IMG/VR virus record: IMGVR_UViG_3300035158_000136
Coordinates: 1-60,442 of that record
Reading direction: 5' to 3' (one strand)
Origin: a virus
Length of the DNA stretch: 60,442 nucleotides
This document shows positions 34,057 through 42,161 of this stretch, one piece after another. Position 1 is the stretch's first letter. The number at the start of each line of letters is the position of its first letter. The position numbers and the translations under genes were made by a program. The notes beneath the pieces were generated by a model that worked only from the letters and a program-made list of their open reading frames with translations, was not told where the DNA came from and did no database searches.

Positions 34057-34607
34057 AGGACATAATCCTCACACAAAGTCACAGCCTGAGCGTGTAAGTC
34101 AGGCAATGAGCCATTGTTGCACACGATGGCATCCCAGTCAGACCATTCATCGAGTTCAGTCTCACGAGGATCATCGTCAAGAGGGCCTTCACGGTCGATT
34201 CTGACCAGAACGCCACCAGCCTCTCGGACGGCGTAACCTTCGTTGCGATAGCCCAAATCTTTGATCAGCAAAACATCGACCCCTTGGTCGGTTTTTGTGA
34301 TGTAGTGTATCCAAGTTGGGCCATAGACTTCACGCATTTTGTTGCCGACGCCGATCCAGAGATCACGTGGTGTTTGGCCGATGGCGGGTAGTACGATTTC
34401 CTTTTCATTGTAGTGAGTCTCGTAGTACACACCACGCTGGAGACCGGCCCAACCGTATAGTTGGTAAGCCACGTCTTTGAGTTTATCCGCAAATCCTACT
34501 TTCCGCACAGTGCAACCATCACAGTTGATCTGAAGATGGTTCAACATGAAGTTGCAGAGAGTGTCTTTGCCACGACTTTTCTTATGTCCAACAGCGACGA
34601 TTTTCAT
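34053..34607 (-). CDS. Deoxynucleoside monophosphate kinase
   Basis: A 184-residue P-loop kinase. GHKKSRGKDTLCNFM near residue 7 is the dNMP kinase nucleotide-binding loop. A NYNEKEIVLPAIGQTPRDLW lid-like segment and a C-terminal Asp/Glu-rich tail follow, as in T4 gp1-type enzymes. It phosphorylates dNMPs to dNDPs and supplies dNTPs for phage replication, together with the NDP kinase at 49718. Overlaps both operon neighbours by 4 bp. Confidence 0.75.
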   Translation of the reverse strand: MKIVAVGHKKSRGKDTLCNFMLNHLQINCDGCTVRKVGFADKLKDVAYQLYGWAGLQRGVYYETHYNEKEIVLPAIGQTPRDLWIGVGNKMREVYGPTWIHYITKTDQGVDVLLIKDLGYRNEGYAVREAGGVLVRIDREGPLDDDPRETELDEWSDWDAIVCNNGSLPDLHAQAVTLCEDYVL

Positions 34608-37282
34608 TGTACCAATTTATCTCCATCTAAGACCCAAGGAGTTTCATTGTCTGGTCTCGTTGAGTCCAGACTCACGTTTCCGATATAGAATTTGGCTTTA
34701 TCCTTCATGTTGCGGCCCTTCGGGAATCGCCTCGGCAATTCTCGTCCCACCCGGATTTTGGTCCAGTTGCCCGCTTCCTCAGCGTCAAGCCAATTGAAAA
34801 AGGTTTCCCAAAAGATTTTATACTCAGTCATGGAACCTGGAATGTGGAAACAACATTCCTCAATGAATAATTCCAGAGCGTTCATGTTTTTGCGTGAGGT
34901 TTGTTTCTTTTCTTGCGTCTCTATGATTGGAATACTGAGCCTAGAATTTGACCGCGGTAGCTCAACGGCCATCAACGCACCGAGGAAGTCTGAAGCCTCT
35001 TTTTCCAGAATGCTCATAAGTTGAACTTTAGGAATGAGTTCAGCCTCAGTCAGTGGGCGCATGTGGCACATTGTTATGCGCGTGTCACCTGGGAAGATTG
35101 GACAGTATGATTCATAGTTTGCGCATTGGACCCAGTGTGTAGTGTTAACGATGTGGTAAGGCGTTTGGTTCTTTTTGTGGATTGGCAGAAGCTCGGCCAT
35201 GACCCAATCCTTCATTCGATTCCTGGCCTGCTTATGCTGAGACAAGTCAACTTCTTCCACGACGCAAAGAACGGCGTTTTCAAGTTCGCCGTTGAAAGCT
35301 GAGTTTGAAGTCAAAGCAGCGTCCGCCCGCGTATAACCCTTTGTCATAAGCAGGCTGATTGCTTCGTGAAACGTTGATTTTCCTGTATTTTCCTCCTCTG
35401 AAAAGAAGAATAAATAAGGCAGGTGCTCCGTTGGTTTTTGAAACAACGATGCGACCCATAACTTGAGATACTCACCACCCGTCAGGATGCCATTCGTTTG
35501 GCACCAAGGGTGTTTTTCTATAGTCTTTGTGAGCCCAGCGCCCGCGTGATCGAGAACACGAGTCCAGGTCGGATGTATGAATGGTTCATCCAGTTTGGGT
35601 TTGAACTTCAACTGTGCAGCGCCGCGGTTCCACTGGCGGTCGCCGGGGAATTCGTCTTCAAATGGCTTGTTTACTAACGTCCAGCCGCGCATGACACATT
35701 GACCGAGGATTGTGCTAATCTCACGGTCGTTGAAGTTCAGTGATTTCAAACTCAATTTGACATGGTTCAACGGTTCCGTTTGCCAACCACCGCCAGCGTT
35801 GATGACCCAGCCAAAGTCATCACCACCGTCTGTGATCAAGTGACGAACAACGTCGTCATAATTGCCCGTTTCAGGTTCAGTGACCGGCGTAACTTTGGTA
35901 TTATAGATACGTTTCCACCAACCTTTGTCTTCGCGCCATCCTGACATATCACCACCATTATCTTGGGATTCGCGTTTGACCTCAACGATCAAACGGCCAT
36001 CCTTTTTGTGATGTTTCAGGATAGTACGACGACCGGCTGCCCACGGCGGTAGACTAACATTTGCTCCGAGCGACGTGGCTACGGATTTTGCGACTTCGGC
36101 TTCCGTAAATTCAAAACCGCCTTGTTCAGTTTCAACGCCATCGTGCGAGCGTGAGGCTGTTTTGAGATCCGGTTCTTGATTATAGAAGCAGCGAGTATAA
36201 CCCGTGCCGTCCTGCTCCCATGATGCGTGTTCGCCTACACCTGGGGTGTAACGACGCACGGTCCACGCTCCCTTGCGTAGCGGGAAAGCGAAACAGTTAT
36301 GATCGGCTCCACGTTCCTTGCCTTGTGCGACTGTTTCAAAGATCCCTTTGAGATCAAGCTCAGTATGTGCCTTTTTGAGATCAGCGGTGTGGCAGACCAT
36401 CATCCAGTGATCCTTGTCCCACCACCATTGAGCGTTATTGTCGTCCAAAAATGATTGTAATCTCAAATGCGCACTGTCGAGCTTGATACGCGGGCGCGTG
36501 CCGCATAGTTCCTCGAACTCGTCTATCTCGTCTTGTTCAACGTAACGAGGCAGACATTTGCGACGATTGCCACGAACAACGTCAATGTGATCTTTCCAGT
36601 TGGCTGGAATCTCACGTAAGATGGAACCTTTCTTAATGAGTTTAAGCCCATCGGTGTCCTTCATCTTGCGGTGCCAGACCCACATATTCCCACCGCAGGC
36701 GTCGAGTTTGCTTTGAAAATCAAACCCGGTTTTAGCGGAGAGCATACCGAGAATCGCACGTGCGAGCGCAGCGTGTTCGGTGTGGTTGGCGGTAGCAACC
36801 GACAAGAGAAACGTGTAGAAGTGGATTCCTTTCCCAGACGTTGAGATGCGAACCGTGATCCAAGGAATCGACATAACGGCGTTCTTAACTGCTTCCAGTT
36901 CTTCTGCCGTCAGTCCTTGTTTGTGATTCGCAACAGAGTCAAAGTCGTAAGCAACCCAGATACTCTGTTTCTTGACCCAGTTCCACCCGGTCATTCCAAT
37001 CCCTTCGGCGTGCAAACCCAGAGGCCAAGATTGTTTTTTGGGTTTGTACTCAGGATTGGTCTTTGCTTTGTAGGGAATACGATACGATTTCCAGATTAGA
37101 GCTGGATCGTCAGGATCGGCCCATCCGTTCCATTGGCGGCCTTGGTACTCCCCAGTGATTCTGACACCACCATCTTGGGCGGCATTGACCTGGACTTCCA
37201 TTTCCGCATTATAAAGAGCTGCTAAGTCAGCGTGAGTGTTGGCCTCAAGGAAAACCTTGATAGCCTCGGTCTGCAACGGCAT
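34604..37282 (-). CDS. Primase-helicase (AEP-like plus SF3 D5-like)
   Basis: An 892-residue protein with two enzyme parts. The N-terminal part carries VAYDFDS near residue 110 (AEP DxD-type pair) and RISTSGKGIHFYTF near 145-160, as in primase-polymerase domains. The C-terminal part has the SF3 Walker A EEENTGKSTF near 630, VLCVVEEVDL (Walker B) near 675 and a sensor segment THWVQCANYESYCPI. It would prime and unwind at the phage origin. Its operator region at 37310-37382 and promoter P2 lie upstream. Confidence 0.8.
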   Translation of the reverse strand: MPLQTEAIKVFLEANTHADLAALYNAEMEVQVNAAQDGGVRITGEYQGRQWNGWADPDDPALIWKSYRIPYKAKTNPEYKPKKQSWPLGLHAEGIGMTGWNWVKKQSIWVAYDFDSVANHKQGLTAEELEAVKNAVMSIPWITVRISTSGKGIHFYTFLLSVATANHTEHAALARAILGMLSAKTGFDFQSKLDACGGNMWVWHRKMKDTDGLKLIKKGSILREIPANWKDHIDVVRGNRRKCLPRYVEQDEIDEFEELCGTRPRIKLDSAHLRLQSFLDDNNAQWWWDKDHWMMVCHTADLKKAHTELDLKGIFETVAQGKERGADHNCFAFPLRKGAWTVRRYTPGVGEHASWEQDGTGYTRCFYNQEPDLKTASRSHDGVETEQGGFEFTEAEVAKSVATSLGANVSLPPWAAGRRTILKHHKKDGRLIVEVKRESQDNGGDMSGWREDKGWWKRIYNTKVTPVTEPETGNYDDVVRHLITDGGDDFGWVINAGGGWQTEPLNHVKLSLKSLNFNDREISTILGQCVMRGWTLVNKPFEDEFPGDRQWNRGAAQLKFKPKLDEPFIHPTWTRVLDHAGAGLTKTIEKHPWCQTNGILTGGEYLKLWVASLFQKPTEHLPYLFFFSEEENTGKSTFHEAISLLMTKGYTRADAALTSNSAFNGELENAVLCVVEEVDLSQHKQARNRMKDWVMAELLPIHKKNQTPYHIVNTTHWVQCANYESYCPIFPGDTRITMCHMRPLTEAELIPKVQLMSILEKEASDFLGALMAVELPRSNSRLSIPIIETQEKKQTSRKNMNALELFIEECCFHIPGSMTEYKIFWETFFNWLDAEEAGNWTKIRVGRELPRRFPKGRNMKDKAKFYIGNVSLDSTRPDNETPWVLDGDKLVQ
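35300..35313. promoter_or_regulatory. Genome-wide dyad, exact copy
   Basis: TGAGTTTGAAGTCA lies in the coding sequence of the primase-helicase. Its variable pair is G/G rather than G/C, so it is exact at the fixed positions only. Confidence 0.6.
35741..35754. promoter_or_regulatory. Genome-wide dyad, exact copy
   Basis: TGATTTCAAACTCA, a second coding-region copy within the primase-helicase gene. Confidence 0.65.
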
Positions 37283-37309
37283 ATTTATCTCCCATCTCCC
37301 GGACCCTAC

Positions 37310-37323
37310 TGATTCTTAACTCA
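37310..37323. promoter_or_regulatory. Operator cluster, distal copy (one mismatch)
   Basis: TGATTCTTAACTCA is the promoter-distal (start-proximal) site of three in tandem upstream of the primase-helicase start, 28 bp from the ATG. Spacing to the next centre is 27 bp. Confidence 0.6.
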
Positions 37324-37336
37324 GAACATTAAGGAT

Positions 37337-37350
37337 TGAGTTTGAACTCA
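37337..37350. promoter_or_regulatory. Operator cluster, exact palindrome
   Basis: TGAGTTTGAACTCA is a perfect palindrome in the leader between P2 and the primase-helicase start. Confidence 0.75.
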
Positions 37351-37368
37351 GAGGCGAAGATGGGAAAT

Positions 37369-37382
37369 TGAGTTTGAACTCA
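37369..37382. promoter_or_regulatory. Operator cluster, exact palindrome
   Basis: An identical perfect palindrome lies 32 bp from the previous centre and about 50 bp downstream of the P2 -10, a position suited to blocking elongation. Confidence 0.75.
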
Positions 37383-37432
37383 AGAACTCAAATCAGTGTT
37401 TTATGTGTTTAGATAGAATGGTTGTCTAGACT

Positions 37433-37472
37433 ATTATAGCCCAGTTTACACGAATTGTTGCGCAGAATTTTA
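37433..37472 (-). promoter_or_regulatory. Promoter P2 (leftward, primase operon)
   Basis: Read on the minus strand it gives TAAAATTCTGCGCAACAATTCG followed by GGGCTATAATA, -10 at 37438-37433. Same element as P1 and P3. Confidence 0.75.
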
Positions 37473-37500
37473 AGTCCTTTGATAATAACAACTTACGTCG
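37471..37500. repeat. Stem-loop repeat copy 4
   Basis: TAAG/CTTA stem around TCCTTTGATAATAACAA, one base pair of the conserved loop changed. Its left arm overlaps the 22-bp inverted repeat of P2. Confidence 0.7.
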
Positions 37501-37601
37501 AATTACAGGTTACATATTTTCTGTATTGCCCGTATGCTTTCAACTCAACTCAATAAAATATATAGCAGTAAGTGGCGCGACATAACCTGTAACTTTGCAC
37601 C

Positions 37602-37632
37602 TAAGTCCTTTGATAGCAACAACTTACGACGT
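37602..37632. repeat. Stem-loop repeat copy 5
   Basis: TAAG-loop-CTTACGACGT with the same 17-nt loop; the left stem arm is shorter than in copy 6. Confidence 0.75.
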
Positions 37633-37660
37633 AACTAAAAACACTAGTCAATTTAACAGG

Positions 37661-37695
37661 CGACGTAAGTCCTTTGATAGCAACAACTTACGACG
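37661..37695. repeat. Stem-loop repeat copy 6
   Basis: CGACGTAAG, the 17-nt loop, then CTTACGACG. The stem matches copy 2 closely. It begins 59 bp after copy 5 and lies 34 bp before the P3 element. Confidence 0.85.
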
Positions 37696-37728
37696 ATTCT
37701 TCGCGTTCGTGTATATAATATAATTGAA

Positions 37729-37768
37729 TAAAATTCTGCGCAACAATTCGCGATTTTCGGGCTATAAT
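37729..37768 (+). promoter_or_regulatory. Promoter P3 (rightward early block)
   Basis: TAAAATTCTGCGCAACAATTCG then GGGCTATAATA, with TATAAT at 37763-37768. It drives the ParB-like gene at 37907. Its 22-bp upstream half is the exact inverse of that in P2. Confidence 0.8.
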
Positions 37769-37830
37769 AGAGTAGCGGGAGGATTTCCATTCAGATGGAA
37801 TTCTGAGTTGAGTTTTTGAAACCGGCAACT

Positions 37831-37844
37831 TGAGTTCAAACTCA
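37831..37844. promoter_or_regulatory. Operator after P3, exact palindrome
   Basis: TGAGTTCAAACTCA lies 62 bp downstream of the P3 -10 and 63 bp before the ParB-like start. Confidence 0.75.
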
Positions 37845-37906
37845 GAAAATGGAAACGACCTCCAAGACGTTTTGAGTTTCTTTTCAATTTCATGGGAGAA
37901 CTAAGT

Positions 37907-38893
37907 ATGAGTGGAACCACAGCAGTAGTTCCCATCTCCGACATTCGACCGAATCCGGTCGCCCTCCGCTCCGTTGATCGAGAGTCCGAAGACTATATCC
38001 AACTCCGGGACTCGATCGCCGATCCTTCGATCGGTATTCTGAACCCCATCAACGTTCGTGAGCGAACCGAAGACGTTGAAGGGACCACCGTTACGTTTTA
38101 CGAGATCATCGACGGCCTGCACCGGTACACGGCTGCTTCTGAGGTTGGACTCAGCGAGATCCCCGTCCTCGTCAAGAATCTTGACGAGACCGAGGCTCAC
38201 TTGGCTCAGATTATCGGCAACGCGATGCGTGTCGAGACGAAGCCGGTCCAGTACACGAAGCACTTGCAGCGCATCATTTCGGCCAACCCGACGTGGACGA
38301 TGGTCGATCTGGCGAATCGTGTTCACCGGAGCCCGACGTGGCTGAGCCAGCGTTTCAACTTGCTCAAGTTGGAGCAGCAGGTCCAGGCTCTCGTTGATGA
38401 AGGCAAGATCGCGGTATCGAACGCCGTTGTGTTGGCGAAGCTGCCTCACGAGGAGCAGATGAACTACATTGACGGTGCGATGTCCATGCCGACGACCGAG
38501 TTCGGCCCGCTCGTGACCACCCGCCTGAAGGAAATCAAGGAAGCCGAGAAGAAGGGTAAGGAAGCGAGCAAGCCTGAGTTCAAACCCACGGTTCGACTTC
38601 GCAAGAAGACCGATATTGAGTCTGAACTCGCCAGCCGCACTGTCGTGTCCTCGCTGGTCGCTGACTGCGACACCAAGGAAGACGCGGCTTACCTCGCCCT
38701 TCAGTGGGTGCTGAATCTTGATCCTGTCAGCGTGCAGGTGCAAGAGGCTGCTTGGAATGAGCGGCGTCAGCGTATCGAGGAAGAGAAGGCCAAGCGGAAG
38801 GCCGAGCGCGAAGAGAAGAAGGCGAAGGAAGCCGCCGAAGCCGCCGCGAAGGCCAAGGAAGAGTACGAGGCCAAGCAGGCAGCGCAAGACTGA
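37907..38893 (+). CDS. ParB/KorB-like DNA-binding protein 2
   Basis: A 328-residue protein. The N-terminal ParB domain shows ISDIRPNPVALR, ILNPINVRE and IIDGLHRYTAA (the G-x-HR box). An HTH follows (WTMVDLANRVHRSPTWLSQRF, then KIAVSNAVVLAKL). The C-terminal 60 residues are a Lys/Glu/Ala coiled coil. ATG 37907 has GGGAGA at 37894-37899; ATG 37892 is less likely. ParB family members act in partition or as repressors and bind palindromes. This is the best candidate binder of the genome-wide dyad, because it sits first behind P3 and its own gene contains a dyad variant at 38575. Confidence 0.8.
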   Translation: MSGTTAVVPISDIRPNPVALRSVDRESEDYIQLRDSIADPSIGILNPINVRERTEDVEGTTVTFYEIIDGLHRYTAASEVGLSEIPVLVKNLDETEAHLAQIIGNAMRVETKPVQYTKHLQRIISANPTWTMVDLANRVHRSPTWLSQRFNLLKLEQQVQALVDEGKIAVSNAVVLAKLPHEEQMNYIDGAMSMPTTEFGPLVTTRLKEIKEAEKKGKEASKPEFKPTVRLRKKTDIESELASRTVVSSLVADCDTKEDAAYLALQWVLNLDPVSVQVQEAAWNERRQRIEEEKAKRKAEREEKKAKEAAEAAAKAKEEYEAKQAAQD

Positions 38894-38913
38894 TTTCCAT
38901 CTCCCGGGCGCGG

Positions 38914-38950
38914 CCTGTGCGGCATGATGCCGCGCAGGTCGTTGCTTTTC
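38914..38950 (+). terminator. Weak terminator after ParB-like gene 2
   Basis: CCTGTGCGGCA (38914-38924) pairs with TGCCGCGCAGG (38928-38938), 11 bp with one G-T pair and a 3-nt loop. A short, interrupted T tract follows. Confidence 0.5.
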
Positions 38951-39001
38951 TTTGCCGGTTTCATTGGGTTCTTCTTTTAACCTTTCACTTCAGAGGTACA
39001 A

Positions 39002-39676
39002 ATGTCAGAAGACAAAGCTCTCGTTCCTGTTGAGTCTCTTGGTGGTGAAATGATTGCCGCGGATCAGGCGTTGCTGAACGACGTCGCGTCCGGCGGTACG
39101 TTCCTTCCCTATGTTCAATTGTTCACCACGAAGAGCAGTGCCGTCGCTGAGGGTAAAATCAGTGGCGGCAACTACGGTATCGTCCGCGACGGCAACATTA
39201 CTGATCTCGGCAAAGAGATCGATGTTGTCATCTTCGTTGTACGTGCTCGTGCTTTCCAGAAAGAAGAAGACGGCGAAATCACCGTCGTCTACGACACGGC
39301 TGATCCCGAGTACGTTCGTATCAAAGAACTCCAGGCCAGTGGCGTCGTTGGCGCAATGTGCGGCCCCGAGTTCCTTGTCTGGGTTCCTTCCGAGAACGTC
39401 TTTGCTACGCTGTTCTGCGGCTCCAAAACGATGAAGCGTGCGGCCCGCAAGTTCAGTCCGTTCCTCGGTGGAAAGGCGTGCAATCTCAAGTCTCGCCTGA
39501 TCGACAACGGAAAGTACAAGTGGCACGGACCCGTCATCGGTGCTTGTTCCGCGCTCCCCTCCGTTCTCCCCGACCCTGATGCGGTCGAGGATGAGATTCA
39601 GCGTTTCAAGAATCCTCCGAAGCTCAGCCCCGGTGAGAAGGTGGATGACAGCGACAAGGAGGACGTTGAGCGCTGA
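39002..39676 (+). CDS. SSB-like protein (tentative)
   Basis: A 224-residue protein, beta-rich through residue 190 and ending in an acidic tail (DDSDKEDVER) like that of single-strand binding proteins. It lies in the replication cluster next to SNF2, polymerase and recombination genes. No OB-fold motif can be confirmed by eye. It abuts the next gene as TGATG. A double-mismatch dyad is present at 39148-39161. Confidence 0.4.
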   Translation: MSEDKALVPVESLGGEMIAADQALLNDVASGGTFLPYVQLFTTKSSAVAEGKISGGNYGIVRDGNITDLGKEIDVVIFVVRARAFQKEEDGEITVVYDTADPEYVRIKELQASGVVGAMCGPEFLVWVPSENVFATLFCGSKTMKRAARKFSPFLGGKACNLKSRLIDNGKYKWHGPVIGACSALPSVLPDPDAVEDEIQRFKNPPKLSPGEKVDDSDKEDVER

Positions 39677-40206
39677 TGTATGACGACCGAGTTGCTCCTA
39701 TTGCGTTGACAAATGTTGCTTGGCAACAATATCTACAAGTATGTACGGAGATACTCGGTCGTAGTCCTGCTAGGGGTACTGATGCTTCGCCCTCGAAGTT
39801 ATCCGACCTGGCTAAGTATGCGGCCAGCCTTGCTGAGTTCAAAATCGGTAAGGAAGTGGACGCCAAAGCACAGCTTAGGCGTCCAGGCCCGTATCTTCAG
39901 CATCTGTTCTTCTCGTTCATGGTCCTGAGTTCAAACTCAGTGATCTTGGAAATTGCTGAAAATACGAACCTGGACACTGTTTCAACGAAAGCTGACAAAC
40001 AACGACTTGCAATTGTTTCTGGAAATTTGGGCGAATGGCGACAAGCAGTGCTGACGTGCTGCTCTGAGAATGCACCCAAACGATTGCGTGCGCTGTTCAA
40101 CCAAATCAAAGCTATGTTCGAGAAACTTGGCTTTAGTGATGTTTGGCATGACTATCGGCAGAAATCACTCTCAGATGGAACCTTGATTCTAGAATACAAA
40201 ATATGA
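39676..40206 (+). CDS. Hypothetical replication-block protein
   Basis: A 176-residue mainly helical protein (YLQVCTEILGRSPARG, DLAKYAASLAEFKIGKEVD, RLRALFNQIKAMFEKLGF). No family recognised. An exact dyad lies inside at 39926-39939 and a one-mismatch one at 39834-39847. It overlaps both neighbours by 1-4 bp, so is co-translated with the SNF2 helicase. Confidence 0.5.
   Translation: MYDDRVAPIALTNVAWQQYLQVCTEILGRSPARGTDASPSKLSDLAKYAASLAEFKIGKEVDAKAQLRRPGPYLQHLFFSFMVLSSNSVILEIAENTNLDTVSTKADKQRLAIVSGNLGEWRQAVLTCCSENAPKRLRALFNQIKAMFEKLGFSDVWHDYRQKSLSDGTLILEYKI
39926..39939. promoter_or_regulatory. Genome-wide dyad, exact palindrome
   Basis: CTGAGTTCAAACTCAG extends to 16 bp. It lies in coding sequence with a one-mismatch dyad 92 bp upstream. 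Confidence 0.7.
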
Positions 40207-42161
40207 AAACAATCGAGACGAAGCTCGCCCTAGGGAAGCGCTGGTTTCCTGTGAAACTGGTGTATGTCGCAGATCGAATCTTCTTTCTCGCAGGATTTAG
40301 TAAAAAGTTAAATGCTGAAATCAAGATGATGGAGGGTCATGCGTACCACGGGTACGAGGGCGCTCCGCATCGTGATTTCGTTCTCAAGACTTTTGGCCGT
40401 GACAAACTCTGGTCCGCAAAGGATACGCAGCATAACGCTTTCCAACTGGCTTATCTTCAGGGTCACAAACCGTATGCCAGGTACAAGCAGGATTTGATTG
40501 AGACCACGATGGTTCGTGATTGTCTCATGAGCCATCAGTGTACCGCAGTACGTTTCTTTCTGACTCGCAAGCAGTGTATCCTAGCTGGCGAAATGGGCGT
40601 CGGCAAAACTCTATCCGAGATCGAGGCTCGCGAACAGGCTGATCCACATGGTTGCTGGTACGTCGCCCCGCGATCTGCTCTGGATGCCGTTGATCTTGAA
40701 CTCAAAAAGTGGAACGCCAGAATTCGACCGGAAATGATGACCGACAGAGGCTTGGTCAAGCGTATCCGGGAACTCGAAGGCATGGACATTGTTCCGCCGC
40801 AGTGGTTGACTCTGGATGAGTCGTCCATGTATAAGAATCCAACGTCGCAACGATCCCAGGCCGCGTACATGATCGCATGTGCAATGCGAGAGTATTGGGG
40901 AGACGATTGCTACATTGTCCTGATGACGGGCTCTCCAGCACCCAAAAGTCCACTGGATTGGTGGATGCAGTGCCACATCGCTCGTCCGGGTTATTTGATT
41001 GAGGGAGATTACAACAAACTACGAAGTCGCTTGGCCGTTGTGGTTGAACGCGATTTTGGTGCTGGTGCGTTTCCGCACATCGAGACATGGAAAGATCGAG
41101 ACGGTATATGTGACGTGTGTGGCAAGGAAGAAGGCGCGCCGGAGCACAATTCTGAGATGGCTCAGTTCTGCGATGACGAAGATGTCGCTATCCATGATTT
41201 CACACTCGCAGTCAATGAGGTTGCAAAATTACACCGCAGAATGAGCGGCCTTGTTCTAACGCAATTCAAGAAAGATTGCGTAGACTTGCCCGACAAGCGT
41301 TATGACAAGATACATCTTGAACCCACGAAGAAGCTCATCCAGATTGCTCGGACTATTGCCTCGACGGCTCCAAGCGTTGCTGAAGCGTTGGTCCGCCTTC
41401 GAACGCTATCTGACGGCTTCCTGTACGACCAGGAGAAGACAGGTGTTGAGACCTGCCCAATTTGCGAGGGCAAAAAGGAAATGATGGATTGGGTTATCAA
41501 ACCCGAGTTTGAACTCAATCTTCCACCGTTGCAACTCGATGAGTCCGAGGATGACTGGCGAGAACGACATTTTGATCGTAAACTCATTGAGTGCATTCGT
41601 TGCAGTGGTAGGGGTGAGGTAGACACGTTCACACGCTTCGCGAAAGAAGTTCAGTGTCCGAAGGAGGATGCCCTACGTGATCTGATTGAGCGACACGCAG
41701 AGGTTGGACGCTTGGTCGTGTACGCAGGATTCACTGGTTCCGTCGATCGCTGCGTCCGAATCTTCGAAGACATGAAGTGGGAAGTCTTCCGTTGGGACGG
41801 CCGTGGGAAGCATTGTTCTATTCCAGATGTCAACCCTCTTGAGTTATTCCAAAGCAATGACAATCGGAACATTGGGTTTGTTGGTCAGCCTGGTGCTGCT
41901 GGTATGGGTCTTACGCTCACTGCGTCGCCTTCGTGTGTGTACTGGTCGAACACTTTTAACGCTGTTGATCGGATACAGAGCGAAGATCGCATTCACCGCG
42001 TTGGTATGGATACTGTACGCGGTGCTACCATTATTGATCTTTTTCATCTACCAACAGATTACCTTGTTTATCAAAACATAGAGGAGAAGAGGGCGAGACA
42101 GGATCTAACAATGGGTATCGACATCTCAATGGCTCAAGTCTTGGAGAGTCTTAATGACTAA
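40203..42161 (+). CDS. SNF2-family helicase with zinc inserts
   Basis: A 652-residue SF2 helicase-like protein. Walker A (LAGEMGVGKTLSEI) lies near residue 130. Motif II is WLTLDESS (DESS instead of DEAH) near 205. The C-terminal lobe has AGMGLTLTASPSC and AVDRIQSEDRIHRVGM (motifs V-VI). Two Cys clusters (CDVCGKEEGAPEH; CPICEGK...CIRCSGRG) are inserted between the lobes, perhaps zinc fingers that contact DNA. SNF2-type phage proteins act in replication and recombination. A one-mismatch dyad lies at 40691 and 41504. Confidence 0.75.
   Translation: MKTIETKLALGKRWFPVKLVYVADRIFFLAGFSKKLNAEIKMMEGHAYHGYEGAPHRDFVLKTFGRDKLWSAKDTQHNAFQLAYLQGHKPYARYKQDLIETTMVRDCLMSHQCTAVRFFLTRKQCILAGEMGVGKTLSEIEAREQADPHGCWYVAPRSALDAVDLELKKWNARIRPEMMTDRGLVKRIRELEGMDIVPPQWLTLDESSMYKNPTSQRSQAAYMIACAMREYWGDDCYIVLMTGSPAPKSPLDWWMQCHIARPGYLIEGDYNKLRSRLAVVVERDFGAGAFPHIETWKDRDGICDVCGKEEGAPEHNSEMAQFCDDEDVAIHDFTLAVNEVAKLHRRMSGLVLTQFKKDCVDLPDKRYDKIHLEPTKKLIQIARTIASTAPSVAEALVRLRTLSDGFLYDQEKTGVETCPICEGKKEMMDWVIKPEFELNLPPLQLDESEDDWRERHFDRKLIECIRCSGRGEVDTFTRFAKEVQCPKEDALRDLIERHAEVGRLVVYAGFTGSVDRCVRIFEDMKWEVFRWDGRGKHCSIPDVNPLELFQSNDNRNIGFVGQPGAAGMGLTLTASPSCVYWSNTFNAVDRIQSEDRIHRVGMDTVRGATIIDLFHLPTDYLVYQNIEEKRARQDLTMGIDISMAQVLESLND

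Larger units (their letters stand above)
37283..37906. other. Divergent control and candidate origin region
   Basis: Between the leftward primase-helicase and the rightward ParB-like gene lie P2 and P3 (divergent), three stem-loop repeats (37471-37695), operators at 37310, 37337, 37369 and 37831, and an inverted repeat TTACAGGTTA at 37503-37512 with 37583-37592. A 22-bp inverted repeat shared by P2 and P3 (37451-37472 with 37729-37750) encloses the stem-loops. It is AT-rich in the middle and carries no gene. Such a region is a candidate replication origin (inference). Confidence 0.7.
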
